DNA of 56,965 bases. It comes from an uncultured Clostridia bacterium (lineage in GTDB: Bacteria; Bacillota; Clostridia; Christensenellales; UBA3700). This document shows positions 24,675 through 34,094 of this stretch, piece by piece (the stretch's first letter is position 1; every line of letters starts with the position of its first letter). The stretch spans positions 1-56,965 of the forward strand of contig CAOKSY010000012.1 in NCBI GenBank assembly GCA_948471525.1, in the 5' to 3' direction. The notes below the pieces were generated by a model. That model was not told the DNA's origin. It did no database searches and worked only from the letters and a program-made list of their open reading frames with translations. A program made the position numbers and the translations under genes.

Positions 24675-27600
24675 ATGATTTACAAACTTACCAACGATTA
24701 TTTCAACGATTTCGGCTGTTTTGAAGACAACGCTTTGCCGCCCAGATCGTATTTTGTGCCTTTCGACAGCATTGAGAGCTGTAAAAAGACCGATTATTTG
24801 AACGAGAGATATTCGTCGTCTTTGGTCGACGTGCTCAGCGGCAAGTGGGATTTCGTATTCTACGACAGACTGAGCAAGATTCCTTCGGTTTTGGATACGG
24901 ACAAGATGGAATGCGACGAAGTCAGCGTTCCCGGATGTTGGCAATATCAGGGATACGAGTTCCCGTTTTACATAAATACGAGATATATGTTCGATCTCAA
25001 CAAGATGCCTTACGTGCCCGCTGACAAGGGATATTACGGCAAGACTTTTACTTTGCAGAACGGGGAGAAGGGCGTCGAGGTATTCAACAGTGCGGGACTT
25101 TATCGCAAAAAATTTAACGCGCGTAAACAAGACAAGAGCGTCATTACTTTTCTCGGAGTAAGCTCGGCTTTACAGCTGTACGTCAACGGATTTTACGTCG
25201 GATACGCCGAGGGCAGCCACAATACTCACGAATTTGATATTACTCAATATATTACCGACGGAGAAAACGAACTCGTTGCGCTCGTTTACAAATGGTGTAA
25301 CGGAACGTATCTTGAATGTCAGGATATGTTTAGAAGCAACGGCATTTTCAGAGACGTATATATCACTGCTTACGGCAAGGATTACATAAACGACTTTACC
25401 GTCAAGACGGAGCGCGTCGATAAAGACACGTATAAGTTGCGTTTGGACGTGGACGACGTCAAAGGAATAGATACGCAGTGCGTATGCACGTTGTATTCGG
25501 GCGACGAGAAGATAGATAAAAAAGTAGGCAACAAAGCGGAATTCACGCTTGAGGAACCGAAACTTTGGAGCGCGGAAACTCCTCATCTTTATACTCTTTA
25601 CATCGAACTCGTCAAAGACGGCAAGTCTGTGTATTGTATAAGGCAGGAAGTGGGCGTAAAGACTGTGAATATCGTCGGCAACGTCTTTTATTTCAATGAC
25701 AAGCCCATCAAATTAAAGGGCGTAAATCACCACGACACAAACGAAAAGAACGGCTACGTTATGACGGCGGAAGAGTTGAAAAAAGATATTGATCTCATGA
25801 AGAGACTCAATGTCAACGCGGTGCGCACTTCGCACTATCCTCCCGATCCGATCATGCTCAAGATCGCCAATCACGAGGGTATATACATGATCGACGAGGC
25901 GGATATAGAGACTCACGGCTGTTATACCGTCAAAGGTCTGCCCAGACCCAACCGTATTTCCAATAATCTCAAATGGAAGGAGCATTTTTGGGACAGAGTA
26001 TACAGAATGTATATGCGCGACAGAAACAACGTCAGCGTGACTATGTGGTCGCTCGGCAACGAATCGGGGGGCTGGAGAAATCAGGACGTATGCTACGACA
26101 GACTTAAGAAACTGGATCCTATCACGCCTATACATTACGAGGCGGTGTGCCGTACTCCGAGATTTAATTACGACGTGGTATCGCAGATGTACGCGTCGAC
26201 GGAATTTTACGAGAAGTACGCGGCGGGCAAGGCAGCCAAGCGATATTACCGCGCGCCTTATTTCCAGTGCGAATATGCTCACGCGATGGGAGTGGGACCG
26301 GGATCTTTGGATAAGTATTGGGAGTTGATGTATTCATCTCCGTCCGCACTTGGCGGATGTATATGGGAGTGGGCGGATCACGCGGTAAAGACCGACGGCG
26401 GGTATCTTTACGGCGGAGACCACGGCGAGTATGCTCACGACTCCAATTTCTGCGTAGACGGACTTGTCTATCCCGACAGAAGTCTTTCTCCGAGCGCGCT
26501 CAATATGCAGGCGGTATACCGTCCCGTAAGAGCGTATTATATCTCCAACAATAAATATCTGCTGCGCAACTTCAACAGATTTTTATCAACTTCCTATCTT
26601 GACATCAAGTGGCAGTTCCTCTTCGGAGGCGAAGTCGTCAGCGAGGGCGAACTCAGCACGGATATACCGCCTATGTGCGACGGCGAAGTCGTTATAAAGC
26701 ATCCGGCTATAGACACCGCGAGAGAATGCTGCATCAACTTTATCTACACTGATAAGAATACGGGCGAGTTTGTTGCCAAAGAGCAGATAATGCTCAGCAC
26801 TTTCATCAAAAAATGTTCCAATCCCGAGGGCAAAGAGATAGTGTCTTTGGAGGAAAACAACAAACTCAAGGTGCTGACCAAGCGCGCCAAGATCATTTTC
26901 GATCTCAGAAGCGGTAAGATGAGCAGTTATACGATAGAGGGCAAGGAGTTCCTGTGCGTCAACGAAGGTGCGGAGATATTTGTTCCCAAGATATTCAGAG
27001 CGCCTATCGACAACTATATGTATGTTCAGAAAAAGTGGAGAAAACTCGGATTTGACAAATTGCAATCTACTTTGGCTTCTTTTGAATATCATAAAAAGTC
27101 CAATCACTTGGCTGTATCGACGGTGGAGAGCCTGCGCTATAAAGACAAAGAGCTTTTCGCTGTATTCATCGATTATAAGATATACGAAAACGGCGAAATA
27201 GATATCGAGACGACTCTTCAAAAGGCAAAACGCTACGATATTCCCAAGTTCGGTCTTACTATCGATCTTCCGGCGGAATGCGACAACGTTGTATATTACG
27301 GTATGGGAGGTAAAGAGAATTATACCGATATGCACGAGCACGCCGTTATGGGCGTTTATTCGAGCAAGATCGAGGATATGTACGAGCATTATATCAAGCC
27401 GCAGGACAACGGCAACAGATCAAAAGTCAGATGGGCGAAGATAACCGACGGCGAGGGAAGAGGCGTCAAATTCTCGGGCGACGCTATGGAATTCAACTTC
27501 AATGCTACCGTATACGACGACAAATCGCTCGACACAGTGAAGCACGACTTCGAACTCGTCAGACAGAATAAGAGTATAATCAAGATCGACGGCTTCGTAA

Positions 27601-27719
27601 GAGGCGTGGGAAGCAACAGCTGCGGACCTGACACAAGAGCGGAATTCAGACATAATTCCAAGAACGATATCTCATATGCGTTCAGAATGAGCCCGATAGA
27701 GAGTTCGGATAAAAAATAA
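24675..27719 (+). CDS. lacZ: Beta-galactosidase, glycoside hydrolase family 2
   Basis: Hydrolyses beta-galactosides in the cytoplasm; no signal peptide is present. 1014 residues, the full five-domain LacZ length: N-terminal jelly roll (with GCWQYQGYEFPFYIN and NSAGLYRK), an immunoglobulin-like domain, the TIM barrel with NHHDTNE, RTSHYPPD and ADIETHG, then the C-terminal beta-gal small-chain domain. The acid/base Glu463 lies in SLGNESGG and the nucleophile Glu533 in FQCEYAHAMG. No lactose permease or phosphotransferase gene is adjacent, so the galactoside must enter by a transporter encoded elsewhere. Confidence 0.95.
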   Translation: MIYKLTNDYFNDFGCFEDNALPPRSYFVPFDSIESCKKTDYLNERYSSSLVDVLSGKWDFVFYDRLSKIPSVLDTDKMECDEVSVPGCWQYQGYEFPFYINTRYMFDLNKMPYVPADKGYYGKTFTLQNGEKGVEVFNSAGLYRKKFNARKQDKSVITFLGVSSALQLYVNGFYVGYAEGSHNTHEFDITQYITDGENELVALVYKWCNGTYLECQDMFRSNGIFRDVYITAYGKDYINDFTVKTERVDKDTYKLRLDVDDVKGIDTQCVCTLYSGDEKIDKKVGNKAEFTLEEPKLWSAETPHLYTLYIELVKDGKSVYCIRQEVGVKTVNIVGNVFYFNDKPIKLKGVNHHDTNEKNGYVMTAEELKKDIDLMKRLNVNAVRTSHYPPDPIMLKIANHEGIYMIDEADIETHGCYTVKGLPRPNRISNNLKWKEHFWDRVYRMYMRDRNNVSVTMWSLGNESGGWRNQDVCYDRLKKLDPITPIHYEAVCRTPRFNYDVVSQMYASTEFYEKYAAGKAAKRYYRAPYFQCEYAHAMGVGPGSLDKYWELMYSSPSALGGCIWEWADHAVKTDGGYLYGGDHGEYAHDSNFCVDGLVYPDRSLSPSALNMQAVYRPVRAYYISNNKYLLRNFNRFLSTSYLDIKWQFLFGGEVVSEGELSTDIPPMCDGEVVIKHPAIDTARECCINFIYTDKNTGEFVAKEQIMLSTFIKKCSNPEGKEIVSLEENNKLKVLTKRAKIIFDLRSGKMSSYTIEGKEFLCVNEGAEIFVPKIFRAPIDNYMYVQKKWRKLGFDKLQSTLASFEYHKKSNHLAVSTVESLRYKDKELFAVFIDYKIYENGEIDIETTLQKAKRYDIPKFGLTIDLPAECDNVVYYGMGGKENYTDMHEHAVMGVYSSKIEDMYEHYIKPQDNGNRSKVRWAKITDGEGRGVKFSGDAMEFNFNATVYDDKSLDTVKHDFELVRQNKSIIKIDGFVRGVGSNSCGPDTRAEFRHNSKNDISYAFRMSPIESSDKK

Positions 27720-27766
27720 GTTTGTTCGCGCGCTTAAATAAAGTAAAAAAAATATAAAAAAAAGTA

Positions 27767-27795
27767 TTGTAATTATTATAATAATATGTTAAAAT
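27767..27795 (+). promoter_or_regulatory. Promoter of the YdbC-like gene
   Basis: TTGTAA (27767-27772), 17-bp spacer, TAAAAT (27790-27795), 41 bp before the ATG; a CAGGAGGA ribosome binding site lies between. Confidence 0.65.
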
Positions 27796-27835
27796 AAATA
27801 CAGGTATTTATAATATTGCTCTCAGGAGGACAAAA

Positions 27836-28060
27836 ATGGCAGAATTTAAGTACGAGGTTATCGAGACATACGGCAGTCTGTCCGAATCAAGTAAGGGATG
27901 GAAAAAAGAAATCAAACTCATCAGCTGGAATCAGAAAGAGGCTAAGTACGATATAAGAGAATGGTCTCCCGACGGCGAAAAGATGGGCAAGGGCGTTACG
28001 CTCAGTAAAGAAGAGGTCGTCAATCTCAGAAAACTGCTCGACGGTCTCGATCTGGATTAA
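27836..28060 (+). CDS. YdbC-like PC4-type single-stranded DNA-binding protein
   Basis: 74 residues matching the Firmicutes YdbC family, whose Lactococcus member folds like the eukaryotic coactivator PC4 and binds single-stranded DNA. The family pattern LSESSKGWKKE, SWN, KYDIREWSPDGEKMGKG and a final LRKLLDGL helix is present in full. Strong ribosome binding site, own promoter and terminator. The biological role is unknown; helping transcription or repair is inferred from the fold. Confidence 0.85.
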   Translation: MAEFKYEVIETYGSLSESSKGWKKEIKLISWNQKEAKYDIREWSPDGEKMGKGVTLSKEEVVNLRKLLDGLDLD

Positions 28061-28070
28061 TTAGGTTCAA

Positions 28071-28100
28071 AACAAACTCAGCTTGCTGAGTTTGTTTTTT
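28071..28100 (+). terminator. Terminator of the YdbC-like gene
   Basis: AACAAACTCAGC (28071-28082) pairs with GCTGAGTTTGTT (28085-28096), a near-perfect 12-bp stem, followed by T residues, 10 bp after the stop. Confidence 0.9.
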
Positions 28101-28349
28101 CTTATAGAGATCGGCGAAATTTTAACCAAGCCGGAATTTTTGGAAGATGACGGTTTTGATCGGATTTTTCCGTATTATCTAGAAGTTTGTTATACGGAAA
28201 AAGAGTTGATCAACAAGCGGGACTTCGACAATTCTGTCTTGCCGTTTTCGGGACAGCTCACTCTTTATGTAAAATTCGTAAGGATTTCCTGATCTTTCGA
28301 TGATATTGAAAGCGTAGACAACGGCGAAATAATATACAGGATCGACGAG

Positions 28350-28377
28350 GGAGAACGTATCGATGCGTTCTCCTTTT
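28350..28377 (+). terminator. Hairpin with short T tract in the gene remnant
   Basis: GGAGAACG (28350-28357) and CGTTCTCC (28366-28373), perfect 8-bp stem, 8-base loop, then TTTT. It may stop read-through before the antiporter promoter. Confidence 0.6.
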
Positions 28378-28451
28378 CTATCGGAAAAGGGCGGACTGCG
28401 GGACGTAAAAATTTTTCCTGTAAAAATTTACTCAAAAGCAAGCTCAATTTG

Positions 28452-28480
28452 TTGACTTATGTCGTGTCAAGGCATATAAT
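28452..28480 (+). promoter_or_regulatory. Promoter of the cation/proton antiporter gene
   Basis: TTGACT (28452-28457), 17-bp spacer, TATAAT (28475-28480), 38 bp before the ATG. Confidence 0.75.
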
Positions 28481-28518
28481 TATTTGGATTTGAAACGGGG
28501 GATACACAGGAGCTGTAA

Positions 28519-30024
28519 ATGAATACGATTCTTGAAATAATAAATAACCATTATTGGATATTTTTTGAGATAGCCGTCGTGCTCGTCACGACAAAGCTTT
28601 TCGGCATACTTCTCAAGAGACTGGGGCTGCCTCAAGTGCTTGGCGCGTTGCTTGCCGGCGTCGTCATAGGTCTTGTCAATCTCGCGCTTTCTAGGATAAA
28701 CTCTGGTTTGTTTTTGGTCAACGCCGAAGATTCAGTCATCGCGATCTTGGCTTCGATAGGCGTCAATTTGATCATGTTCTCCGCGGGAATGGAGACGAAT
28801 ATCAAAGAGATCAAGAAGAACGGAGTGGCTTCTATAGTAATCACTCTTTTGGGAGTAGCCGTTCCGTTTTTGTTAGGTTTTGCAATCTCCTGGATATTGC
28901 CTAATAGACTTTTCAATCAGGAACTTTCGATAATCAAACAGAGATTTTTCTTCGGTGTCATCCTCACCGCGACGTCTGTCGGAATCACCGTCGCCGTGCT
29001 CAAGGAACTCAACGTGCTCCACGGAAAAGTCGGCGCGTCGATAGTGACGGCGGCGATACTTGACGATATAATCGGCATAATAATACTTGCCGTCTTTACG
29101 GCCAATACGGAGAATTTCAGTATAGGCAAGGCGATAGTATCGCTCTTTACCGAAAATCCCAATTCTTTCCTTGTCACTATGCTCAACGTAATACTGTTTT
29201 TCGCCGCGGCGATAGGCTTGGGAGCGTTGATACATCTGATATTCAAGAAGATGAGCGAGCATTTCCCGCACACGAGAAGACTGTCTATATTCGGACTGTC
29301 GGTATGTTTTCTGTATGCGGCGATGGCGGAAGCGCTTTTCGGCGTAGCGGCGATCACAGGCTCGTTTATCGCGGGAATGATGATAGCCAATATGAAAGAG
29401 AGCCATTACGTAGAACGCAGAATAGATATGAGCGCGTATATGCTGTTTTCGCCGATGTTCTTCGCAAATATAGGAATATCATTGGATTACAATCAGATCG
29501 GCGCAATGTTCGGAAGCAGTAACGTCGTATTCATACTTCTCTTCTGTTTGGCTTTCGTAATATTCGGTATGGCGTCCAAATTCGTAGGATGCGGATTGGG
29601 CGCGAAAGCTTGCAAATACAGCTGGCAGGAGAGTTGCAAAGTAGGCATAGGAATGATGGTGCGCGGAGAGGTCTGCCTTATCGTCGCAAATGCTGGCAAG
29701 GAGCAGGGACTGATATCCGAGGAGTATTATCCGGCTATTATCTTGCTTATAATCGTATCGTCCATTTTGACTCCGCTCTTGCTCAAGACGTTGTACAAGA
29801 AATTCCCGCATACGGAACTTCCAGAAGTGTCTATGAATATCATGAAAGACGCAGACGACTTTTCCCACTTTGCGGCAGGCGCAGTAGCGCAAGAGGTAAG
29901 TCCCGCCGACGCGAGCGGTTCCGTCGTCGAAACTGCGGAGAACACAGCCGAAGCGCAACCGATATCCGTAGTAGAGAAGGATAATGTCGCGGACGCTCAA
30001 GTCGAGACGGAAGAAGAAAAATAA
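28519..30024 (+). CDS. Cation/proton antiporter, CPA2 (KefB/NapA-like) family
   Basis: Membrane exchanger of 501 residues with about 12 hydrophobic segments. Family marks include LPQVLGALLAGVVIG near the N-terminus, the ALFGVAAITGSFIAGM stretch and a GMMVRGEVCLIVANAG segment near residue 390. The second half of the discontinuous helix carries AILDDIIGI with two adjacent Asp (about residue 180), the usual mark of electrogenic Na+/H+ exchangers. The last 60 or so residues form an Ala/Glu-rich acidic tail instead of a Trk-N domain. Ion specificity is not clear. Own promoter and terminator. Confidence 0.9.
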   Translation: MNTILEIINNHYWIFFEIAVVLVTTKLFGILLKRLGLPQVLGALLAGVVIGLVNLALSRINSGLFLVNAEDSVIAILASIGVNLIMFSAGMETNIKEIKKNGVASIVITLLGVAVPFLLGFAISWILPNRLFNQELSIIKQRFFFGVILTATSVGITVAVLKELNVLHGKVGASIVTAAILDDIIGIIILAVFTANTENFSIGKAIVSLFTENPNSFLVTMLNVILFFAAAIGLGALIHLIFKKMSEHFPHTRRLSIFGLSVCFLYAAMAEALFGVAAITGSFIAGMMIANMKESHYVERRIDMSAYMLFSPMFFANIGISLDYNQIGAMFGSSNVVFILLFCLAFVIFGMASKFVGCGLGAKACKYSWQESCKVGIGMMVRGEVCLIVANAGKEQGLISEEYYPAIILLIIVSSILTPLLLKTLYKKFPHTELPEVSMNIMKDADDFSHFAAGAVAQEVSPADASGSVVETAENTAEAQPISVVEKDNVADAQVETEEEK

Positions 30025-30042
30025 CACAAACACGGTATGTCG

Positions 30043-30067
30043 ACCGCGGAGAGATCCGCGGTTTTTT
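30043..30067 (+). terminator. Terminator of the antiporter gene
   Basis: ACCGCGGA (30043-30050), loop GAGA, TCCGCGGT (30055-30062), then six T. Confidence 0.9.
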
Positions 30068-30116
30068 ATTTGGCAAAAAGCGTAAACAGACGTCGCAAGT
30101 TTTTGAGTTTATGTTA

Positions 30117-30146
30117 TTGTAATGGCGCGGGAAAGTATGCTATAAT
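30117..30146 (+). promoter_or_regulatory. Promoter immediately before the transglutaminase-like gene
   Basis: TTGTAA (30117-30122), 18-bp spacer, TATAAT (30141-30146). The ATG at 30153 lies 7 bp after the -10 box, where transcription would normally begin, so the mRNA may be leaderless. Confidence 0.6.
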
Positions 30147-30152
30147 CATTAT

Positions 30153-32747
30153 ATGAATAATCGTAAATTGAGATTGTTTGTAATATTGCTTTTGACCGCG
30201 GCTTTGCTTTTGACTGCGGCGGCTTGCAAGGGCAAAGATCTCGAAGTAAATATAGATTTCGACAAAAGTACCTCTACTCTCAAATGGTCGTCGGACGGAG
30301 CTATAAGTTACGACGTTAAGATATTCAGAGAGGACGGTAGTCTGGCTTTACAGCTCGACGGTATTACGTCCAACGACGTTCCGCTTGCGGGATGGTCTGA
30401 CGGAACGTACTTTGTATATATTGTTGTCCACTACAAAAAAGACCGCACGGTGGAGTCGGGAAGTTATTTTACGATAGACAAAAATGGCGACGTATCGGGC
30501 GGAGATAATAATGAAGATAATTACGATCCCGACTACGAGGCGACAGACGACGTCGAGTCGCTGAAGACGGTATATTATCACCGCGTATCTGATAAGAGTT
30601 CGCTCTCTATTGGATTGATAAACGACAGCGGAGTCAAAGACGTAGAAGGATTCGATATGTTCCACTCGTCTATGTGGTCGTACGATGCGGAAAAAAACGT
30701 GCTCTACGTCACACAGACGTATTTGCAGGTATTCAGCGCGGGAGCGATCTTGCCGATAAAGATAAATTATAACGACGGAGAAGAGGATATTTTCGATCTC
30801 AAGATAGTCGATCAGCTTCCGCTTGAAATCTTAGAAGCAAAAAACGGAACGATAGAAGTAGATCTCAATTCCGCATATGCACTCAATATCAAGTTTTCGC
30901 TTGGATACGGCGACAAGACTTTGGAGAAAGGCGGAGTCGTCAGCAAGGTTTGCATCGACAATAAAAAACTTTCTACTTCTGATTATACGCTTAGTTTTAC
31001 GGCGGCGACGGTATCTTTGAATTATTCGAGAGTGATAAGCAAACTTTCGGTCGGCAGACACAAGCTTGATATTTATACGAATTCCTACGGCAGGACGGAG
31101 GCTTGGATAAACGTCAGGGACGACAGAGAATATCCGCGCTTGGTAAATATAGACTATGACAGCGCTTATCCGAAGATATATATCGAGTGGACAATGACGC
31201 GCGGCGGCGCAAGCGGCTATGAAATTTCGATAGGAGAGGATACCTATTCGAGTAAGGCTTATCCCGAACTTTTTGACGGAAACAGATTCGACGCTACAGG
31301 CAAGATCAAGTACGGAGAGACTGCGGAGGTAAAAGCAGAGTTTGACGGAAAACTCTACTCCACATCGTCAAGCAAGGCAAAACTCGACGTAAACGTCGAC
31401 GATTCTACCGTTTCAAAATATCTGTCGTATCAAAATTCGTTTGAATTTTTGGGCAAGCAGAACAATTATTTTATCACCGACTTCGACGAATTCTACGATA
31501 TGATCTACTATTCGCTTCTATTCTACGACACGTTGGATAGATCGTCGGAGACTAACTTTGAAAAATCGGTGACGTTTTATCCGCTCAAGTCGTTTTTATC
31601 CGACGCGTCCGATATCAACAGCTGTTTCGTTCAGGTCGAGAACCGTCTCAACGAGGCTACAAAGACTACGCGCAAAGTGGAATCTCTCGGCAACGGCGTC
31701 TATCGACTGCATCTCAAAGCGTCGTCTTCTTTTATCCCCGACAGCGTACAGAACACAACTTCGACGTTGGAAAACTTTTTTCAAGATACTCATCTCAGCG
31801 CAACGGGCAGAGGAGACGACTATGAAGGTTTTGCGGTAAATTCTATCCAAAAGACCGCGTCCGTGAGATACAGCGAGGAACTGTATCTGGCGTTGGAAAG
31901 GGGCGTAAGACCCGTTCCCGTCGCGGGAAGCAGCGCGGATAAGATATATTCTCAGGCAAAGCGCGTGCTCAGAAAAATCATAAGCGACGATATGAGCGAC
32001 TATCAGAAGATACACGCAATGTACGATTGGATAGCCAAATACACCGCTTACGATTGGGATATCGACAGCAAAATGAGCGGCGTCAAGCCAAGCGACGAGG
32101 CATACAACAAATTCTATAAATTCCGCCAATTTTATCTTGAGGGAGTCTTTGTCGACGGCGTAGCCGTGTGCAACGGAATTGCCAAAGCGATGAGCCTAAT
32201 GTGCGGTATAGAGGGGATCGACTGCTATAAAATCAAAGGCACGTCGAGAAGCGGCGCGCACGCGTGGAATAAGATAAAAGCGGGCGGGATCTGGTATGTC
32301 TGCGATCCTACGTGGGCAAACAGACGTTATACGGATCCCGGAAGCGGCGCGGTCAAGGAGATGCTTACGCACTATACTGTTCTGATGAGCGAAAGCACAT
32401 CGGGCAATTATTACGGCGGAGCGCATTACGAAAACTTTAAAGGCGAATATACCGATCTTTATGCGGGCGAAGATTACAATGTCTTTGCCAATACGTTCTT
32501 TAAATACAACGGAAAACTCTACGATTACGTGATCGAGAACGAGGAAGATCTCAGAGCGCTGATAGGCTACGGCAGCGACAAGACGTCCAAGTCGGGGCAG
32601 ATAGTGTCGCTGGACGTCAAGTGCGGTTTGGAAGAACTCAAGCAGATGATAAAACTTATCGGCGATGTCGACGGATACTTTCTTGACGCGACGGATTTCA
32701 ATGCGCGTATGGACGGCGTGTCGACGCTGATAATGACGCATAAATAG
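30153..32747 (+). CDS. Lipoprotein with transglutaminase-like domain
   Basis: 864-residue exported lipoprotein: signal peptide with lipobox TAAAC (Cys25 lipid anchor), then fibronectin-like or other beta modules with no clear name (about 30-580), and a transglutaminase/protease-like domain (about 610-760). The catalytic triad is visible: Cys673 (GVAVCNGIAKA), His703 (GAHAWNK) and Asp718 (CDPTW). Such domains act as surface proteases or crosslinking enzymes on cell wall or host proteins; which one applies is not known. The start has no ribosome binding site, see the leaderless finding. The AlkD-like gene follows after 10 bp. Confidence 0.85.
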   Translation: MNNRKLRLFVILLLTAALLLTAAACKGKDLEVNIDFDKSTSTLKWSSDGAISYDVKIFREDGSLALQLDGITSNDVPLAGWSDGTYFVYIVVHYKKDRTVESGSYFTIDKNGDVSGGDNNEDNYDPDYEATDDVESLKTVYYHRVSDKSSLSIGLINDSGVKDVEGFDMFHSSMWSYDAEKNVLYVTQTYLQVFSAGAILPIKINYNDGEEDIFDLKIVDQLPLEILEAKNGTIEVDLNSAYALNIKFSLGYGDKTLEKGGVVSKVCIDNKKLSTSDYTLSFTAATVSLNYSRVISKLSVGRHKLDIYTNSYGRTEAWINVRDDREYPRLVNIDYDSAYPKIYIEWTMTRGGASGYEISIGEDTYSSKAYPELFDGNRFDATGKIKYGETAEVKAEFDGKLYSTSSSKAKLDVNVDDSTVSKYLSYQNSFEFLGKQNNYFITDFDEFYDMIYYSLLFYDTLDRSSETNFEKSVTFYPLKSFLSDASDINSCFVQVENRLNEATKTTRKVESLGNGVYRLHLKASSSFIPDSVQNTTSTLENFFQDTHLSATGRGDDYEGFAVNSIQKTASVRYSEELYLALERGVRPVPVAGSSADKIYSQAKRVLRKIISDDMSDYQKIHAMYDWIAKYTAYDWDIDSKMSGVKPSDEAYNKFYKFRQFYLEGVFVDGVAVCNGIAKAMSLMCGIEGIDCYKIKGTSRSGAHAWNKIKAGGIWYVCDPTWANRRYTDPGSGAVKEMLTHYTVLMSESTSGNYYGGAHYENFKGEYTDLYAGEDYNVFANTFFKYNGKLYDYVIENEEDLRALIGYGSDKTSKSGQIVSLDVKCGLEELKQMIKLIGDVDGYFLDATDFNARMDGVSTLIMTHK

Positions 32748-32757
32748 AGGAACGCAG

Positions 32758-33444
32758 ATGATATATACTGAAGAAACCGTAAAAAATTTTATATCGGAAA
32801 ACAGCGAAGAGGAATACAGAAAATTCCATTCGAGGCTTACGCGCACAGCTTATGCCGTCAACGGCATACGTGTGCCGATCATGAGAAAATTTGCAAAGAC
32901 GCTTGCCGCTTGCGAAAACGTAGGCGAGTTTTTGAAGTCGTCGCCGAAGTGTTATGAAGAGGCGATGATCAAAGGACTTGTCTTCGGATATCTCAGACAA
33001 TATCAAGATTTTTTTGCCGACCTCGAGAGATTTTTCTCGGAGATAGACGATTGGGCGGTCTGCGACGTCGCGTGCGGTAACGTCAAGAGAAAGGACGCCG
33101 AATATCTTGAAAAGTGCTTGGAATACGCAGGCTCGGATCATATTTGGACGGCTAGGTGGGGGATCGTCGCAATGATGTCTTTCACAGATAAGAGCGATAC
33201 CGTCAGAAAGGCAGTCTATTCTATAAAGGCGCAAGACTATTATATCGATATGGCGCTCGCTTGGCTTATTCAAGTGCTGACGGTAAAAAACAGAGCGCTC
33301 GCCGAGGAATTTATGCTAAGTCCGAATATCAGCGACAACGTAAAAAAATTTGCGGTCAGAAAGATTAGAGATTCGTTCAGAATTTCAGGCGAGGATAAAG
33401 AATATTTTACAAATATCGTCAGGGATAATTGTTCGATAGGCTAG
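32758..33444 (+). CDS. AlkD-like DNA alkylation repair protein
   Basis: 228 residues built of HEAT-like helical repeats. The AlkD family marks are seen: RVPIMRKFAK near residue 40, the DDWAVCDVAC block (about 98-107) containing the Trp-Asp pair of the catalytic pocket, and WTARWGIVAMM (about 129-139). AlkD glycosylases remove bulky or charged alkylated bases without flipping them. AGAGGAACG precedes the ATG. It may share a transcript with the lipoprotein before it, though no functional link is evident. Confidence 0.88.
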   Translation: MIYTEETVKNFISENSEEEYRKFHSRLTRTAYAVNGIRVPIMRKFAKTLAACENVGEFLKSSPKCYEEAMIKGLVFGYLRQYQDFFADLERFFSEIDDWAVCDVACGNVKRKDAEYLEKCLEYAGSDHIWTARWGIVAMMSFTDKSDTVRKAVYSIKAQDYYIDMALAWLIQVLTVKNRALAEEFMLSPNISDNVKKFAVRKIRDSFRISGEDKEYFTNIVRDNCSIG

Positions 33445-33557
33445 AGCGGAGCTTATTTTGCGTATATAATAGATATGCTTTGGCAATATAAGCATAGAGG
33501 CGCAATCAGACAGTGTCGGCGCAAGTTAGAATTTTTTTATCAAATAACGAAATTTTG

Positions 33558-33586
33558 TTGACATAGAGACTTTACTGTGGTAAAAT
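33558..33586 (+). promoter_or_regulatory. Promoter of the tRNA cluster
   Basis: TTGACA (33558-33563), 17-bp spacer, TAAAAT (33581-33586), 40 bp before the first tRNA. Confidence 0.8.
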
Positions 33587-33625
33587 TTGTAAGCACTTAG
33601 ATGATAGTTTCGTCTTGTGAATTAT

Positions 33626-33699
33626 GCGGGTGTAGTTCAACGGTAGAATCCCAGCCTTCCAAGCTGGTCGCGTGGGTTCGATTCCCATCACCCGCTCCA
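33626..33699 (+). tRNA. tRNA-Gly (anticodon TCC)
   Basis: Cloverleaf with acceptor GCGGGTG/CACCCGC, anticodon loop CTTCCAA (TCC), T loop GTTCGATTC, and an encoded CCA end. Confidence 0.95.
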
Positions 33700-33704
33700 C
33701 TTGT

Positions 33705-33781
<77 letters not shown>

Positions 33782-33786
33782 CAGGT

Positions 33787-33864
33787 GGTGGGTATAGCTC
33801 AGTAGGCTAGAGCGCAAGATTGTGGCTCTTGAGGCCAAGGGTTCGACTCCCTTTACTCACCCCA
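33787..33864 (+). tRNA. tRNA-His (anticodon GTG)
   Basis: Acceptor GTGGGTA/TACTCAC with an encoded G at position -1 opposite discriminator C, the histidine identity pair. Anticodon loop TTGTGGC (GTG). CCA is encoded. Confidence 0.94.
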
Positions 33865-33869
33865 CTCTT

Positions 33870-33944
33870 AGGGGTATCGCCAAGCGGTAAGGCACCAGAC
33901 TTTGACTCTGGTATTCGTAGGTTCAAATCCTGCTACCCCTGCCA
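33870..33944 (+). tRNA. tRNA-Gln (anticodon TTG)
   Basis: Acceptor AGGGGTA/TACCCCT, anticodon loop CTTTGAC (TTG), encoded CCA. Confidence 0.94.
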
Positions 33945-33962
33945 CTTATGAAAGTCAATCGT

Positions 33963-34038
33963 TGGGGTGTCGCCAAATGGTTAAGGCACTGGACTCTGAC
34001 TCCAGCACTTGAGGGTTCAAATCCTTCCACCCCAGCCA
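33963..34038 (+). tRNA. tRNA-Gln (anticodon CTG)
   Basis: Acceptor TGGGGTG/CACCCCA, anticodon loop CTCTGAC (CTG), encoded CCA. Second glutamine isoacceptor, next to the first. Confidence 0.94.
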
Positions 34039-34094
34039 CTATAAGATTACCGCCGGCGATGTGTCGCAAAAATAAACAAAATATGTCAAAACGC

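Larger units (their letters stand above)
28101..28492 (+). pseudogene. Probable gene remnant with an internal TGA
   Basis: One reading frame runs from the YdbC terminator to 28494, broken only by a TGA at 28290-28292. The first part (EIGEILTKPEFLEDDGFDR, then FPYYLEVCYTEKELINK, SGQLTLYVKFVR) has protein-like composition and continues after the TGA as SFDDIESVDNGEIIYRIDEG. There is no start codon with a ribosome binding site. A hairpin at 28350-28373 and the promoter of the next gene now lie inside the frame. This fits a decayed gene of unknown family. It could also be chance, since codon use is less regular than in neighbours. Confidence 0.35.

Noticed and set aside
28290..28292. TGA as a recoded sense codon in the gene remnant
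   Set aside because: Many intact genes in the window end in TGA (argC, argF, lipoprotein genes), so TGA works as a stop here. No selenocysteine-type context or intact start was seen.
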